From Candidatus Nealsoniibacteriota bacterium (GTDB taxonomy: Bacteria; Patescibacteriota; Minisyncoccia; Minisyncoccales; CSSED10-335), in NCBI GenBank assembly GCA_003557585.1, contig PWOE01000035.1:1-31488 (forward strand): a stretch of DNA of 31,488 nucleotides. The letters are read 5' to 3'. The notes beneath the pieces are model-generated. The model had not been told where the DNA came from and searched no databases. It saw only the letters and a list, made by a program, of their open reading frames with translations. Positions 14,847-22,169 of the stretch are shown here, piece after piece. Within the stretch, counting starts at the first letter, position 1; each line of letters opens with the position of its first letter. The translations under genes were made by a program, and so were the position numbers.

Positions 14847-15854
14847 TTATTTATTTCTTGATATAACAAATTTAGCTAAAGAATCAAGCATTTTTCTCCA
14901 CTCATTATCGGGAAGCATTTCAAGGGATTTTTCTGCCTTTTTGATATATCTTTCAGCCATTATAGATGCTCTCTCTTTAGCTTTGGTTTTTTTAATAAGA
15001 TCTATTGCGACGGATAGATCGTTTTTACCTATCACTCTTTTTTCAAATATCTTTAATAATTTTAATGAGTCATTCCTATCCATCTCTTCGAGGGCCAAGA
15101 CGATGATAATATTGCCACCCTTTCTTTCTTTTATATCTTTGCCAATCTCTTTGCCAAAAGATTCTTCCTTGCCAAAGATGTCTAAGATATCGTCTTGAAT
15201 TTGAAAGGCAATTCCTGTGTTAAAACCATAACTAGACAAAAGATTGACTTCTTTTTGAGGAGCATTAGCAATAATGGCGCCTGCTTGGCAGCTAACTTGA
15301 CAAAGATAAGCAGTTTTCTTTTTTATCATTCTTAAATAATCGCTCAAGCCAATCTCTTTATATCGTTTCTCGGTTACATATGGCTCATCTTCTCTGCCAG
15401 CTCTCTCGTAGAGAATATCAAGAATCTCTCCTTCGACTATCTCTTTAATTGCCTTGCTGTATAGTTGAGATATTTCAGGCGAATGATTAATTGCTTGAAA
15501 AATTGAGGCGGCATAAGAGATACCTACACATTGAGCAATATCTTTACCGTATTTTTTCCAAAGAGTTGCTTCTCCCCTTCTTATCTCTGAGTTATCTATT
15601 ATATCATCAACTATCAAAGAATAGTTATGAAGAATCTCTATGCCGGCGGCAGGATAGATGGCGTCTTTCATCGAGCCACCTAAAAGACGGCAAGAGGCGA
15701 TTAAAAAGGCGGGTCTCATTCTTTTGCCACCCATCGATATCTGATAATTAACTGCTTTCCTTAACCAAGCAGCTGTTTCAAGATTTAAAATATCTTTTAT
15801 GGCAGAATCGACTTCTTTGGTCGTCTCTTGTAAAAATTTATTCAATTTTTTCAT
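14847..15854 (-). CDS. Polyprenyl diphosphate synthase (possibly geranylgeranyl type)
   Basis: This trans-isoprenyl diphosphate synthase condenses IPP with allylic diphosphates. The 335-aa protein has GGKRMRP (42-48), the first aspartate-rich motif D83-D84-I-I-D87 followed by RRG (92-94), the KT pair near 180-181 and the second motif D221-D222-I-L-D225. There is no two-residue insertion in the first motif, as bacterial farnesyl synthases have, and an aromatic residue, Y78, stands five residues before it. By known family rules that combination points to a product near C20. Product length is inference, since other residues also matter. It could supply undecaprenyl precursors or membrane isoprenoids. 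A terminator hairpin separates it from the upstream small membrane gene. Confidence 0.93.
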   Translation of the reverse strand: MKKLNKFLQETTKEVDSAIKDILNLETAAWLRKAVNYQISMGGKRMRPAFLIASCRLLGGSMKDAIYPAAGIEILHNYSLIVDDIIDNSEIRRGEATLWKKYGKDIAQCVGISYAASIFQAINHSPEISQLYSKAIKEIVEGEILDILYERAGREDEPYVTEKRYKEIGLSDYLRMIKKKTAYLCQVSCQAGAIIANAPQKEVNLLSSYGFNTGIAFQIQDDILDIFGKEESFGKEIGKDIKERKGGNIIIVLALEEMDRNDSLKLLKIFEKRVIGKNDLSVAIDLIKKTKAKERASIMAERYIKKAEKSLEMLPDNEWRKMLDSLAKFVISRNK

Positions 15855-15861
15855 TTAATTG

Positions 15862-15887
15862 AAAAAGCACCAACAAAGGTGCTTTTT
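15862..15887 (-). terminator. Terminator between the small membrane gene and the polyprenyl synthase
   Basis: A ten-bp stem, AAAAAGCACC (15862-15871) with GGTGCTTTTT (15878-15887), encloses a six-base loop and ends in a five-T tract on either strand. It follows the minus-strand gene stopping at 15893. Confidence 0.85.
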
Positions 15888-15892
15888 AATTG

Positions 15893-16150
15893 CTATTCAT
15901 CTCTTTTTTCAAAGCCCTCTTCTTGAGGATCGTTTTTGAAAACGACGTCATCGGTTTCTTCGGACCTTATCCTGTCTTGAGGAGAGTCATCTGAATCAAC
16001 TTCCTTATTAGGTTCATCTTGCATTATAAAATTATCTTCTGGTGGAGTCATTGGGACTGATGTCTCTGACTCTTTCTTTTTTAACACGACAAAGATAATT
16101 GCCAGAATAACTATAAAGGCAATGATTAAAAAAGTTAATGTTGTATTCAT
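15893..16150 (-). CDS. Small membrane-anchored acidic protein, unknown function
   Basis: The 85-aa protein has one N-terminal membrane helix (about residues 5-23), a KKK stop-transfer and a long, strongly acidic, low-complexity tail rich in D, E and S. The topology rule suggests the tail is cytoplasmic. I do not recognise a family. It lies between murC and the polyprenyl synthase, with a terminator directly after it. Its start is preceded by an (ATT)n run rather than an SD. The clean start, a membrane segment and its own terminator argue that it is real. Confidence 0.65.
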   Translation of the reverse strand: MNTTLTFLIIAFIVILAIIFVVLKKKESETSVPMTPPEDNFIMQDEPNKEVDSDDSPQDRIRSEETDDVVFKNDPQEEGFEKRDE

Positions 16151-16154
16151 GGTA

Positions 16155-16173
16155 ATTATTATTATTATTATTT
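16155..16173. repeat. ATT trinucleotide microsatellite
   Basis: Five to six tandem ATT units lie four bases upstream of the ATG at 16150, inside the expected promoter or leader of the small membrane gene. Confidence 0.8.
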
Positions 16174-16206
16174 TAAAACGACGACTTTAGTATCATTTTC
16201 TAATTT

Positions 16207-17520
16207 TTAAGCTTTTTTGTCAACCAGAGCTTTCTTGATATCAAGAAAAAGATTATAGATATCCCCTGCTCCAATAATCATCACAACATCATCCTGACTT
16301 AAATCTTTCAAAATATATTTTTTAATTTCACTCATCTCTTTGATATATCTCGTTTTCTTGTTTTTGGCGGCATTAACCATCTTTTGAGAACTAACCTTGC
16401 CCTTAATGAGGCTTTCTTCTCGCCCAGCGACATCGTAAATATCTGTTACTATAACCTCATCAATGGGATGATTTTTTAGAATTTCAACAAATCTATCGAA
16501 GAAATGGAAGCTTCTCTGATATTGGTGTGGTTGAAAAACAGAAATAATTTTATTGCTGGGAAATTTCTCCCTAACAGCTTGAAGTGTTTTCTTTAATTCT
16601 GTTGGGTGATGCGCATAATCAGCGATTAAATTAATATTATCTATTTTCAATAATTCAAATCGTCGCCATGAACCCTGATAGTTGGCGATTGATTCAAGAG
16701 ATTTAGGTTTATTGATTCCTATCTCTTGGGCACAAGTTATTGCCGCTAAAGCATTTGAAACATTGAAATCTCCGGGGACCCTTATTATTCTTCTTACATC
16801 TTGACTCTCTTCTTGTGATAAAGAGTATTCTTTCTTATTTAAAAATGATTTTGTAATTTCGTTGATATGCTTATCGTCTTTGTTGACTATCAAGCAGCCA
16901 TTTTCTTTAATTCTCTTTATAAAGTTTTGAAATGAAGAAACAATCTCATCAATGTCTTTATAGTAATCGAGATGGTCTTCCTCTATATTTGTTAAAACGA
17001 TGATATCTGGGTGGTAATTCAAGAATGAACCCTTGTATTCGTCAGCCTCAATAACAAGATACTTAGAACTTCCCATTCTAAAATTAGAGTTATTAAATTC
17101 TTTTAGTTTGGTTCCCAAGATAGCGGTTGGGTCTAATCCAGCATCCTTTAAAATCAAAGATATCATTGCTGATGTTGTGCTTTTGCCATGAGTTCCTGAG
17201 ACGGCAACAGTGAAATAGTCTTTAGTTAGGTCGCCTAAAGCTTCGGGATAACTTTTTGTCTCTATATTTAATTTCTTGGCTTTCTCTATCTCTGGATTAT
17301 CTTTTGTAATTGCTGGCGAGAAAACGACTAAGTCAGTTTCGCAAGGAAGATTTTTCTCTTGATGTTTGCCGATAGACAGAACAGCTCCCCTATCTCTTAA
17401 CAAAGATGTAATTTCAGAATCAACAAGATCTGAACCAGTTACTTTATCTTTCTTTGATAGGAAATATTGCGCTAAAGCAGATACGCCGATTCCTCCTATG
17501 CCAACGAAATGAATATTCAT
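16207..17520 (-). CDS. murC: UDP-N-acetylmuramate-L-alanine ligase
   Basis: MurC adds L-alanine to UDP-MurNAc, the first step of the peptidoglycan stem peptide, in the cytoplasm. The 437-aa protein shows the N-terminal UDP-binding glycine motif GIGGIGVSALA (8-18), the ATP-binding GTHGKSTT (109-116), EADEY (158-162), NIEEDHLDYY (178-187), NVSNALAA (253-260), DYAHHPTE (301-308) and the terminal GAGDIYNL. These are the expected Mur ligase domains in order, with catalytic residues intact. No other mur gene is in the window. It overlaps thpR by four bases (ATGA), indicating coupling, and its presence implies the cell builds or remodels a wall. Confidence 0.97.
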   Translation of the reverse strand: MNIHFVGIGGIGVSALAQYFLSKKDKVTGSDLVDSEITSLLRDRGAVLSIGKHQEKNLPCETDLVVFSPAITKDNPEIEKAKKLNIETKSYPEALGDLTKDYFTVAVSGTHGKSTTSAMISLILKDAGLDPTAILGTKLKEFNNSNFRMGSSKYLVIEADEYKGSFLNYHPDIIVLTNIEEDHLDYYKDIDEIVSSFQNFIKRIKENGCLIVNKDDKHINEITKSFLNKKEYSLSQEESQDVRRIIRVPGDFNVSNALAAITCAQEIGINKPKSLESIANYQGSWRRFELLKIDNINLIADYAHHPTELKKTLQAVREKFPSNKIISVFQPHQYQRSFHFFDRFVEILKNHPIDEVIVTDIYDVAGREESLIKGKVSSQKMVNAAKNKKTRYIKEMSEIKKYILKDLSQDDVVMIIGAGDIYNLFLDIKKALVDKKA

Positions 17521-18074
17521 CTTTTTTTATTGAGATAAAATTTTTCTAGTAAACAATATTGAGGTCCCTCTTTTTTGATTTTGCTTTGCATCAGGTCTAT
17601 AGAAGAAACATTGAAGCTTAAATCTTCTTCTTGGTCTATTTCAGGTCTTTCAAATAGATCAACTCTTTTAAATTGCCATTCTTTAATTCTAGCTAAGGTT
17701 ATGTGCGGAATGAAATCTTTAATTTTTTGATTTTTAATTGCCATATCAAGAGACTTTTTCAAGCGCAAGAGATTTTCGGATTCATTAAGGAAAGCCCAAA
17801 TCATTCGAGGACTCTCTTTATTCAAGGTGTCGTAAGCAACTCTATCTATCTTTAAATCGAAAGAAGATTCTTCAAGAGAAACCTTCTTCATCGACTCTAT
17901 AACAAGGTTTTTCTTTTGCCTGTCAACGAGTCCTAAGAAAAGAAGAGTGATATGAATGTTTGATTGTGGAACCCATTTAGCAGGAATCTCTGGAAAAAGA
18001 CCTTTGTATTTACAAAGACTTCTTTTTGTCTCCGCAGGTAGATCTATCGCAACGAAAAGCCTTTCCTTGTTCAT
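17517..18074 (-). CDS. thpR: RNA 2',3'-cyclic phosphodiesterase
   Basis: The 185-aa 2H-phosphoesterase has two HxTL motifs, H41-I-T-L and H124-I-T-L, about 83 residues apart, which form the bilobed active site. The LigT/ThpR family opens 2',3'-cyclic phosphate ends of RNA to 2'-phosphates. The start MNKERLFVAIDLP is typical. TAAAAT at 18088-18083 would start transcription about two bases before the ATG. It diverges from the gene at 18114, and the two promoters overlap in a 39-base gap. It is translationally coupled to murC. Confidence 0.93.
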   Translation of the reverse strand: MNKERLFVAIDLPAETKRSLCKYKGLFPEIPAKWVPQSNIHITLLFLGLVDRQKKNLVIESMKKVSLEESSFDLKIDRVAYDTLNKESPRMIWAFLNESENLLRLKKSLDMAIKNQKIKDFIPHITLARIKEWQFKRVDLFERPEIDQEEDLSFNVSSIDLMQSKIKKEGPQYCLLEKFYLNKKR

Positions 18075-18082
18075 TGATTTTC

Positions 18083-18107
18083 ATTTTAACAAAAAGAGTG
18101 ATAAAAT
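18083..18107. promoter_or_regulatory. Back-to-back leaderless promoters of thpR and the 18114 gene
   Basis: The minus strand has TAAAAT at 18088-18083 and the plus strand TAAAAT at 18102-18107. In each case six to eight bases separate the hexamer from the ATG, so the predicted transcription start is at or within two bases of the start codon. The -35 boxes are poor on both strands. Confidence 0.5.
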
Positions 18108-18113
18108 AAAAGC

Positions 18114-18434
18114 ATGAATTTCGAGATTCCCAAGAGAGAAATAAGGCTCAATATTATAGACTTAATGAGAAAATTGGGCTACAAGTCTCTTGGCAGGAGT
18201 AGAAAAGAGAATGAACTTTCTTTTGTTAGACCTCTGCGTGGAGACTATTACCCAAGGTTTCACATAATAATTAAACTCGATATAGGTAGTAATTTCTTGT
18301 TTAATATTCACCTAGACCAAAAGAGATCAAGCTATAAGGGTTCATTGGCCCATTCTGCTGAATATGATGGGCCAATTATCGATACAGAGAAAGAAAGAAT
18401 AGAAAAAATAATTAAAGATATCGGAGATGATTAA
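18114..18434 (+). CDS. Conserved-looking hypothetical protein, 106 aa
   Basis: I do not recognise this family. The protein is soluble and basic in its first half (NFEIPKREIRLNIIDLMRKLGYKS), then has a beta-rich segment with PRFHIIIKLDI and a histidine in FNIHLDQKRSSYKG, and ends in a charged helix. It heads the plus-strand run to efp and overlaps the following HhH gene by eight bases, so the two are probably made together and may act together. The -10 hexamer position predicts a leaderless mRNA starting at the ATG. Codon use looks like that of its neighbours. Confidence 0.75.
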   Translation: MNFEIPKREIRLNIIDLMRKLGYKSLGRSRKENELSFVRPLRGDYYPRFHIIIKLDIGSNFLFNIHLDQKRSSYKGSLAHSAEYDGPIIDTEKERIEKIIKDIGDD

Positions 18435-19098
18435 TAAAAAGATTGCTCAACAATTAAAAGAGATGGCTGATCTTTTAGAGATTAAAGGAACAGATCCTTT
18501 CCGTAGAAGGGCTTATCTAAAAGCAAGCCAAGCTTTAGTTGAAATGGATAAGGATATTTCAGAGATTTACCAGAAAGATGGTCTTTCGGGAATTCATAAG
18601 ATAGATGGGGTTGGCAAAAGTATAGCTGATAAGATAGAGGAATATATCAAGAAAGGCAAAATAAAGAAGCTAGAAGAGCTTCGCAAAGAGACTGCTGTTC
18701 GTCAGGTAGTTACTCACTATTTCAAAACCAAGGAGATAGATTTAGATGAACTAAAAAAGAGTGCCAAGAAGAGAGAGATAGTCTATTCAAGATACACCAA
18801 GCCCGCCAAACAGCTCATAGAACTCTCAGGAGGAGTCAAAAGAGCAAAAAAAGCGATCGATATTGTTGCTGATTGGGCAAATTCCAGAAAACTTGATTAT
18901 ACGATTGAGACAGTCTTTAAAAAGTGGCTTGAACTAGATAAATTAAAGCCGAAAGAGATTATAAAAAAACCATTCTATATGGGTAACCCCTTGGTCTGGT
19001 CAGAAAGCAAAAAGAAGTGGTTCGTCATTGATGAGACCAACACTTGGCTTGAATTTGCTGACGATGAAGACAAGATAGAATGGAAGATTATTGAATAA
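18427..19098 (+). CDS. PolX-type N-terminal HhH domain protein with unknown C-terminal domain
   Basis: Residues 1-85 resemble the helix-hairpin-helix domain at the N terminus of family X DNA polymerases: IAQQLKEMADLLEIKG, FRRRAYLKASQAL, then the HhH hairpin IHKIDGVGKSIADKIEEYIKKGK (56-78). The nucleotidyltransferase palm that should follow is absent. A basic helical region (90-175, with YSRYTKPAKQLIE and RAKKAIDIVADWA) follows, then a short beta-rich end (180-223) of the form KPFYMGNPLVW and KKWFVIDETNTWLEFA. I do not recognise the C-terminal part. DNA binding through the HhH is likely by family; a catalytic role is not supported. It overlaps the 106-aa gene by eight bases and precedes fmt closely. 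Confidence 0.8.
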   Translation: MINKKIAQQLKEMADLLEIKGTDPFRRRAYLKASQALVEMDKDISEIYQKDGLSGIHKIDGVGKSIADKIEEYIKKGKIKKLEELRKETAVRQVVTHYFKTKEIDLDELKKSAKKREIVYSRYTKPAKQLIELSGGVKRAKKAIDIVADWANSRKLDYTIETVFKKWLELDKLKPKEIIKKPFYMGNPLVWSESKKKWFVIDETNTWLEFADDEDKIEWKIIE

Positions 19099-19102
19099 TA
19101 AT

Positions 19103-20068
19103 ATGTTTAAAGAAGATATGAAAATTCTCTTCTTGGGTACTCCAGAATTTGCAGCCTCAACCTTGGATAATCTGATTAAGTCTGGCTATAAACCATCTTT
19201 AATAATTACCAGTTCCGACAAACGATCTGGCCGAGGAAAAAAGATGCAAGAAAGCCCTGTCTCCTTGCTTGCTAAAGAAAAAAAGATTGAGACACTAAAA
19301 CCGAAAAAGATAACAGAGATCAAGGACAGGATTAAAAAAGAATCTTTTGATTTAGCTATTATATCTGCTTATGGGCAAATCGTTCCACAGGAGATATTAG
19401 ATATGCCGAGCAAAGGATTTTTAAACCTTCACCCATCGCTTCTACCCAAGCACAGAGGCGCCTCCCCTATCACTCAGACAATTATAGACGGAGACAAAGA
19501 GACAGGAGCAACAATAATGCTTCTTAATGATAAGATGGACGAAGGGCCAATTCTTAAACAAAAGAAGATCAATTTAACTGGCAAAGAATTTTTTCAAGAA
19601 TTATCGATGAAGTTGGTCGCTCTTGGCTCAGATATATTAATTGAAACGATACCTCTCTGGGTCAATGGAAAGATAAAAGCTAAAGAGCAAGATCATTGCC
19701 AAGCAACATATACAAAAATTATCAAAAAGGAAGATGGCAAGATTAACTGGAGAGATCCAGCCTATTTAATTGAAAGAGAGGTTAGAGCTTATAGCATCTG
19801 GCCAAAAAGCTTCTCTTTTTATCAAGACAAGAAAAGTGGTAAGAAGAAAACGATGACAATTTTAGATTGTGAAATTCAGAAGCAGACAGACGTTGGCCCC
19901 TTCGGTCCTGTAGGCAAAACATATATGGCGACGAACAATAAAATTGCTGTTCAGACAGGTAAGGATTTCTTAATAATTAAAAGGCTTCAATTAGAGAACA
20001 AAAAGGCGACAGATGTTAAAGACTTTCTTAATGGAAATATAAACTTTATTGGTACAATACTAAAATGA
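19103..20068 (+). CDS. fmt: Methionyl-tRNA formyltransferase
   Basis: Fmt formylates initiator Met-tRNA. From the ATG at 19103 the protein is 321 aa, normal for the family. The formyl-transfer domain has FLGTPEFAAS near the N terminus, the catalytic block N108-L-H110-P followed by SLLPKHRGASP, and D146 in DKMDEGPI. The C-terminal OB-like domain holds YTKIIKKEDGKINW. The frame opens at a TTG at 19091, but that lies inside the upstream gene. ATG 19103 (four bases after that gene's stop) and ATG 19118 (MKILFLGTPEF, the typical family start) are both better. It overlaps efp by four bases. Confidence 0.96.
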   Translation: MFKEDMKILFLGTPEFAASTLDNLIKSGYKPSLIITSSDKRSGRGKKMQESPVSLLAKEKKIETLKPKKITEIKDRIKKESFDLAIISAYGQIVPQEILDMPSKGFLNLHPSLLPKHRGASPITQTIIDGDKETGATIMLLNDKMDEGPILKQKKINLTGKEFFQELSMKLVALGSDILIETIPLWVNGKIKAKEQDHCQATYTKIIKKEDGKINWRDPAYLIEREVRAYSIWPKSFSFYQDKKSGKKKTMTILDCEIQKQTDVGPFGPVGKTYMATNNKIAVQTGKDFLIIKRLQLENKKATDVKDFLNGNINFIGTILK

Positions 20069-20631
20069 CGATACCTTTTAGCGATCTCAAAAAAGGTTCT
20101 AGGTTGATTATAGACAATCAGCCTCATGAGATAATAGAAGCGACTCATATGGTTAAGGGTCGAGGTCGCTCAGTTGTCCAGGCAAAAATTAAGAATTTAA
20201 AAGATGGTAATTTCGTTAGCAGAACTTTTAGACCATCTGAGGCTTTCCAAGAAGCAGAGATATCTAAGATAAAAGCTACTTTTCTATATCTTAATAACAA
20301 GGGTGATTATTTTTTTTGCGAAGAAGGCAATCCCAAAAATAGATTTTCATTAAACGAATCTCAAATCAAAGATATCACAATGTTCCTGAAAGAAAAACAA
20401 TCAGTTGAAGGATTAATTTTTCAGAGTGATATCATAAATATCTCCTTGCCCGTTAAGATAGTTTTAAAGGTCGTTGAAGCACCGCCAGGAATTAAAGGCG
20501 ATAGAGCTCAATCGGGAACCAAGCCGGTGACCCTCGAGACTGGAGCAGAAATACAAGTCCCTCTTTTTGTTAAAGAGGGTGATTTAATAGAGATAAATAG
20601 CGAGAAAAAAGAGTATGTCAGGAGAGTTTGA
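20065..20631 (+). CDS. efp: Elongation factor P
   Basis: EF-P relieves ribosomes stalled at consecutive prolines. The 188-aa protein has the three-beta-barrel family layout: an N-terminal KOW-like domain, then two OB domains ending in APPGIKGDRAQSGTKPVTLETGAEIQVPLFVKEGD, the EF-P signature. The functional loop reads HMVKGRGRSVV, so the tip residue (equivalent to E. coli K34) is R33 rather than lysine. An arginine tip is known from the rhamnosylated EF-P class, but no earP-like gene is in the window, so modification is unknown. It is coupled to fmt by an ATGA overlap and converges with the hydrolase gene, the 3' ends overlapping by 14 bases. Confidence 0.96.
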   Translation: MTIPFSDLKKGSRLIIDNQPHEIIEATHMVKGRGRSVVQAKIKNLKDGNFVSRTFRPSEAFQEAEISKIKATFLYLNNKGDYFFCEEGNPKNRFSLNESQIKDITMFLKEKQSVEGLIFQSDIINISLPVKIVLKVVEAPPGIKGDRAQSGTKPVTLETGAEIQVPLFVKEGDLIEINSEKKEYVRRV

Positions 20632-21160
20632 AGCTCTCTCCGTGGCCTGGATAAATAATTTTATTGTCAGACAAATCTCTTATTCTTTTTAGAGATTTTT
20701 TAATTTTACTAGGAGATCCACCCGGTAGATCAGTTCTTCCATGACCATCCTTGAATAATGTATCCCCAGTTATTATGAAGTCGTCTGAAACAAGAGAAAT
20801 TGATCCCTCGCTATGGCCAGGTGTATGTATAACTTTTAATTCTTCATTATTGATCGTTAAAATATCATTGTCTTTAACAGTTTTGTCTGCGCCGAGACCA
20901 TTGAAGTCTAAAAAAGAGACATCGTCTTTATGGGCAATTATCTCGGAATTAGTTGCAAGTTTAACTCTCTGCGCTTCTTGAGTGTGGTCTGAATGATAAT
21001 GAGTTAATATGATATACTTGACTTTCTTGTTGAGCTGGTTCACTTTATCAATGATTTTTTCGAAATCTTGACCTGGGTCAACGATTGCCAATTCGTTGCC
21101 AGAAACCAAGAAATAGCAATTAGCAGACAAGTCCCCCACTTTTAAAGTATGAATGTCCAT
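20618..21160 (-). CDS. Metallo-beta-lactamase-fold hydrolase (glyoxalase II-like)
   Basis: The 180-aa protein has the full metal-binding set: THYHSDH (HxHxDH), TPGHSEGS, GDTLF and the terminal YPGHGE, with DLPGGS between, as in small hydroxyacylglutathione-hydrolase-like proteins. Two zinc or iron ions are expected. The substrate is not predictable. Glutathione dependence is doubtful because the C-terminal glutathione-binding domain of true glyoxalase II is missing. A GTG at 21172 would lengthen it, but the ATG at 21160 lies just after the YbaB stop with a GGTGG-like site upstream and gives the family start MDIHTLKVG. Its 3' end overlaps efp on the opposite strand. Confidence 0.92.
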   Translation of the reverse strand: MDIHTLKVGDLSANCYFLVSGNELAIVDPGQDFEKIIDKVNQLNKKVKYIILTHYHSDHTQEAQRVKLATNSEIIAHKDDVSFLDFNGLGADKTVKDNDILTINNEELKVIHTPGHSEGSISLVSDDFIITGDTLFKDGHGRTDLPGGSPSKIKKSLKRIRDLSDNKIIYPGHGESFKLS

Positions 21161-21161
21161 A

Positions 21162-21413
21162 TTAGAAACCACCCATTTGAGACATTTTTTGTGCAGCTTT
21201 CATTTGAATTTTCTTTAAAGCCTCGTTAAAAAGTTTGATAATAACTCTTTCTTGTTCTTCTTTGCTAATCTCTTGAGATAGATGTATCTCTTCTAATTCA
21301 ATGTTGCCGTTAAGGATCAACTTAATACCGCTATCCTCCACGGTCACCTTTTCTTCTTTGAGTGATTTTTGAATCTCTTTAATCTTTCTTATCTCGTTTA
21401 TTTTATTGAACAT
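21162..21413 (-). CDS. ybaB: YbaB/EbfC family nucleoid-associated protein
   Basis: The 83-aa protein is a short version of the YbaB family (usually about 100-110 aa). The central segment, with VEDSGIKLILNGNIELEEIHLS, matches the family core of 'G.v.v..nG..ev..i.i' form, and the end KIQMKAAQKMSQMGGF is typical. Family members form dimers that bind DNA. The usual partners dnaX and recR are not adjacent; instead it lies between a UMP kinase and a hydrolase, three bases after the kinase stop. Confidence 0.88.
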   Translation of the reverse strand: MFNKINEIRKIKEIQKSLKEEKVTVEDSGIKLILNGNIELEEIHLSQEISKEEQERVIIKLFNEALKKIQMKAAQKMSQMGGF

Positions 21414-21416
21414 ATC

Positions 21417-22112
21417 TTAATAATAAAGGTGAGTTCCTTTGAAGTTATCACCTCTTAAAGCTTTTTTAATATTATTTAAGTTTGTGCCATCCAAGACAAA
21501 GATATCTTTTTTTTCTTTTTTAGCTTGGCGGGCAGCAATTGGATCAACTGGCAAAGAGAGGCCTGGCGTCCATCTAGAAGGAATTATCTTTAAATAGTCC
21601 TTCCATCGCATCTCTTTTATTGGCTTAGCTTTTTTGTCTTTTGCTGGATCTGAAGTATAGACATAATCTGGCTTACCAAGGATCAAAACTTTCTTTATAT
21701 CGAAATCAGTAGCAATTTGAGTGGCGACAAAGTCAGTTGACCAACCAGGCGACCAGCCAGATCCGATAATAATTGAATGACCATTAAAGTCGTTGATCTT
21801 AAAGCGAGCATTAAAAATAGAGGGATGAGCCTCTTTTTTAAAAATAGCCCTTAATAGATGGGCATTTAAATAGGTGGCGTAGATTCCAATCCAATCTTTT
21901 TCCTTGTTAGAGACTCTGTTAACCAGAAGAGCCGATTTTTGGAAGTTTCTAGCAACATCTCCACCTCCAGGAATTATAATAAACTTGTAACCATTCTTTA
22001 TCTCTTTTTTAATCAGTGAATAGAAGTCTCGGAGATAGCTTGTGTTTATATCTTTTGGACAGATGATTGAGCCCCCGAGGGCAATTACTATTTTCTTGGA
22101 ATCTTCAGGCAT
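21417..22112 (-). CDS. pyrH: UMP kinase, archaeal-type amino acid kinase family
   Basis: The 231-aa protein has the amino acid kinase fold: IVIALGGSII near the N terminus, IIPGGGDVARN, GSGWSPGWSTDFVA, DYVYTSDPAKDKKAKPI and LPVDPIAARQAKKEKKDIFVLDG. The GSGWSPGWST stretch corresponds to the archaeal GGFQPGQST form and differs from the bacterial GTGNPFFTT form, so I call it archaeal-type UMP kinase, which makes UDP from UMP. A TTG at 22127 would extend it by five codons, but the ATG at 22112 gives a typical start. It leads a three-gene run with ybaB and the hydrolase. Confidence 0.82.
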   Translation of the reverse strand: MPEDSKKIVIALGGSIICPKDINTSYLRDFYSLIKKEIKNGYKFIIIPGGGDVARNFQKSALLVNRVSNKEKDWIGIYATYLNAHLLRAIFKKEAHPSIFNARFKINDFNGHSIIIGSGWSPGWSTDFVATQIATDFDIKKVLILGKPDYVYTSDPAKDKKAKPIKEMRWKDYLKIIPSRWTPGLSLPVDPIAARQAKKEKKDIFVLDGTNLNNIKKALRGDNFKGTHLYY

Positions 22113-22136
22113 AAAAAAATAAATCAAATTGATAGA

Positions 22137-22165
22137 TTTATATCACTTATTAGGGATATTTGCAA
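22137..22165 (-). promoter_or_regulatory. Promoter of the UMP kinase-ybaB-hydrolase operon
   Basis: On the minus strand TTGCAA (22165-22160), a 17-base spacer and TATAAA (22142-22137) give a start near 22130, about 18 bases before the ATG at 22112. No Shine-Dalgarno is seen in the short U-rich leader. Confidence 0.5.
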
Positions 22166-22169
22166 ATGC

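Noticed and set aside
20618..20631. Frame error at the efp/hydrolase junction
   Set aside because: Both proteins end with family-typical C termini. The convergent 14-base overlap is real compaction rather than a frameshift.
22113..22140. TAAATC/GATTTA hairpin with a T7 run as a terminator
   Set aside because: The stem is short and AT-only, and it lies inside the promoter and leader of the UMP kinase operon, where it would block that operon.
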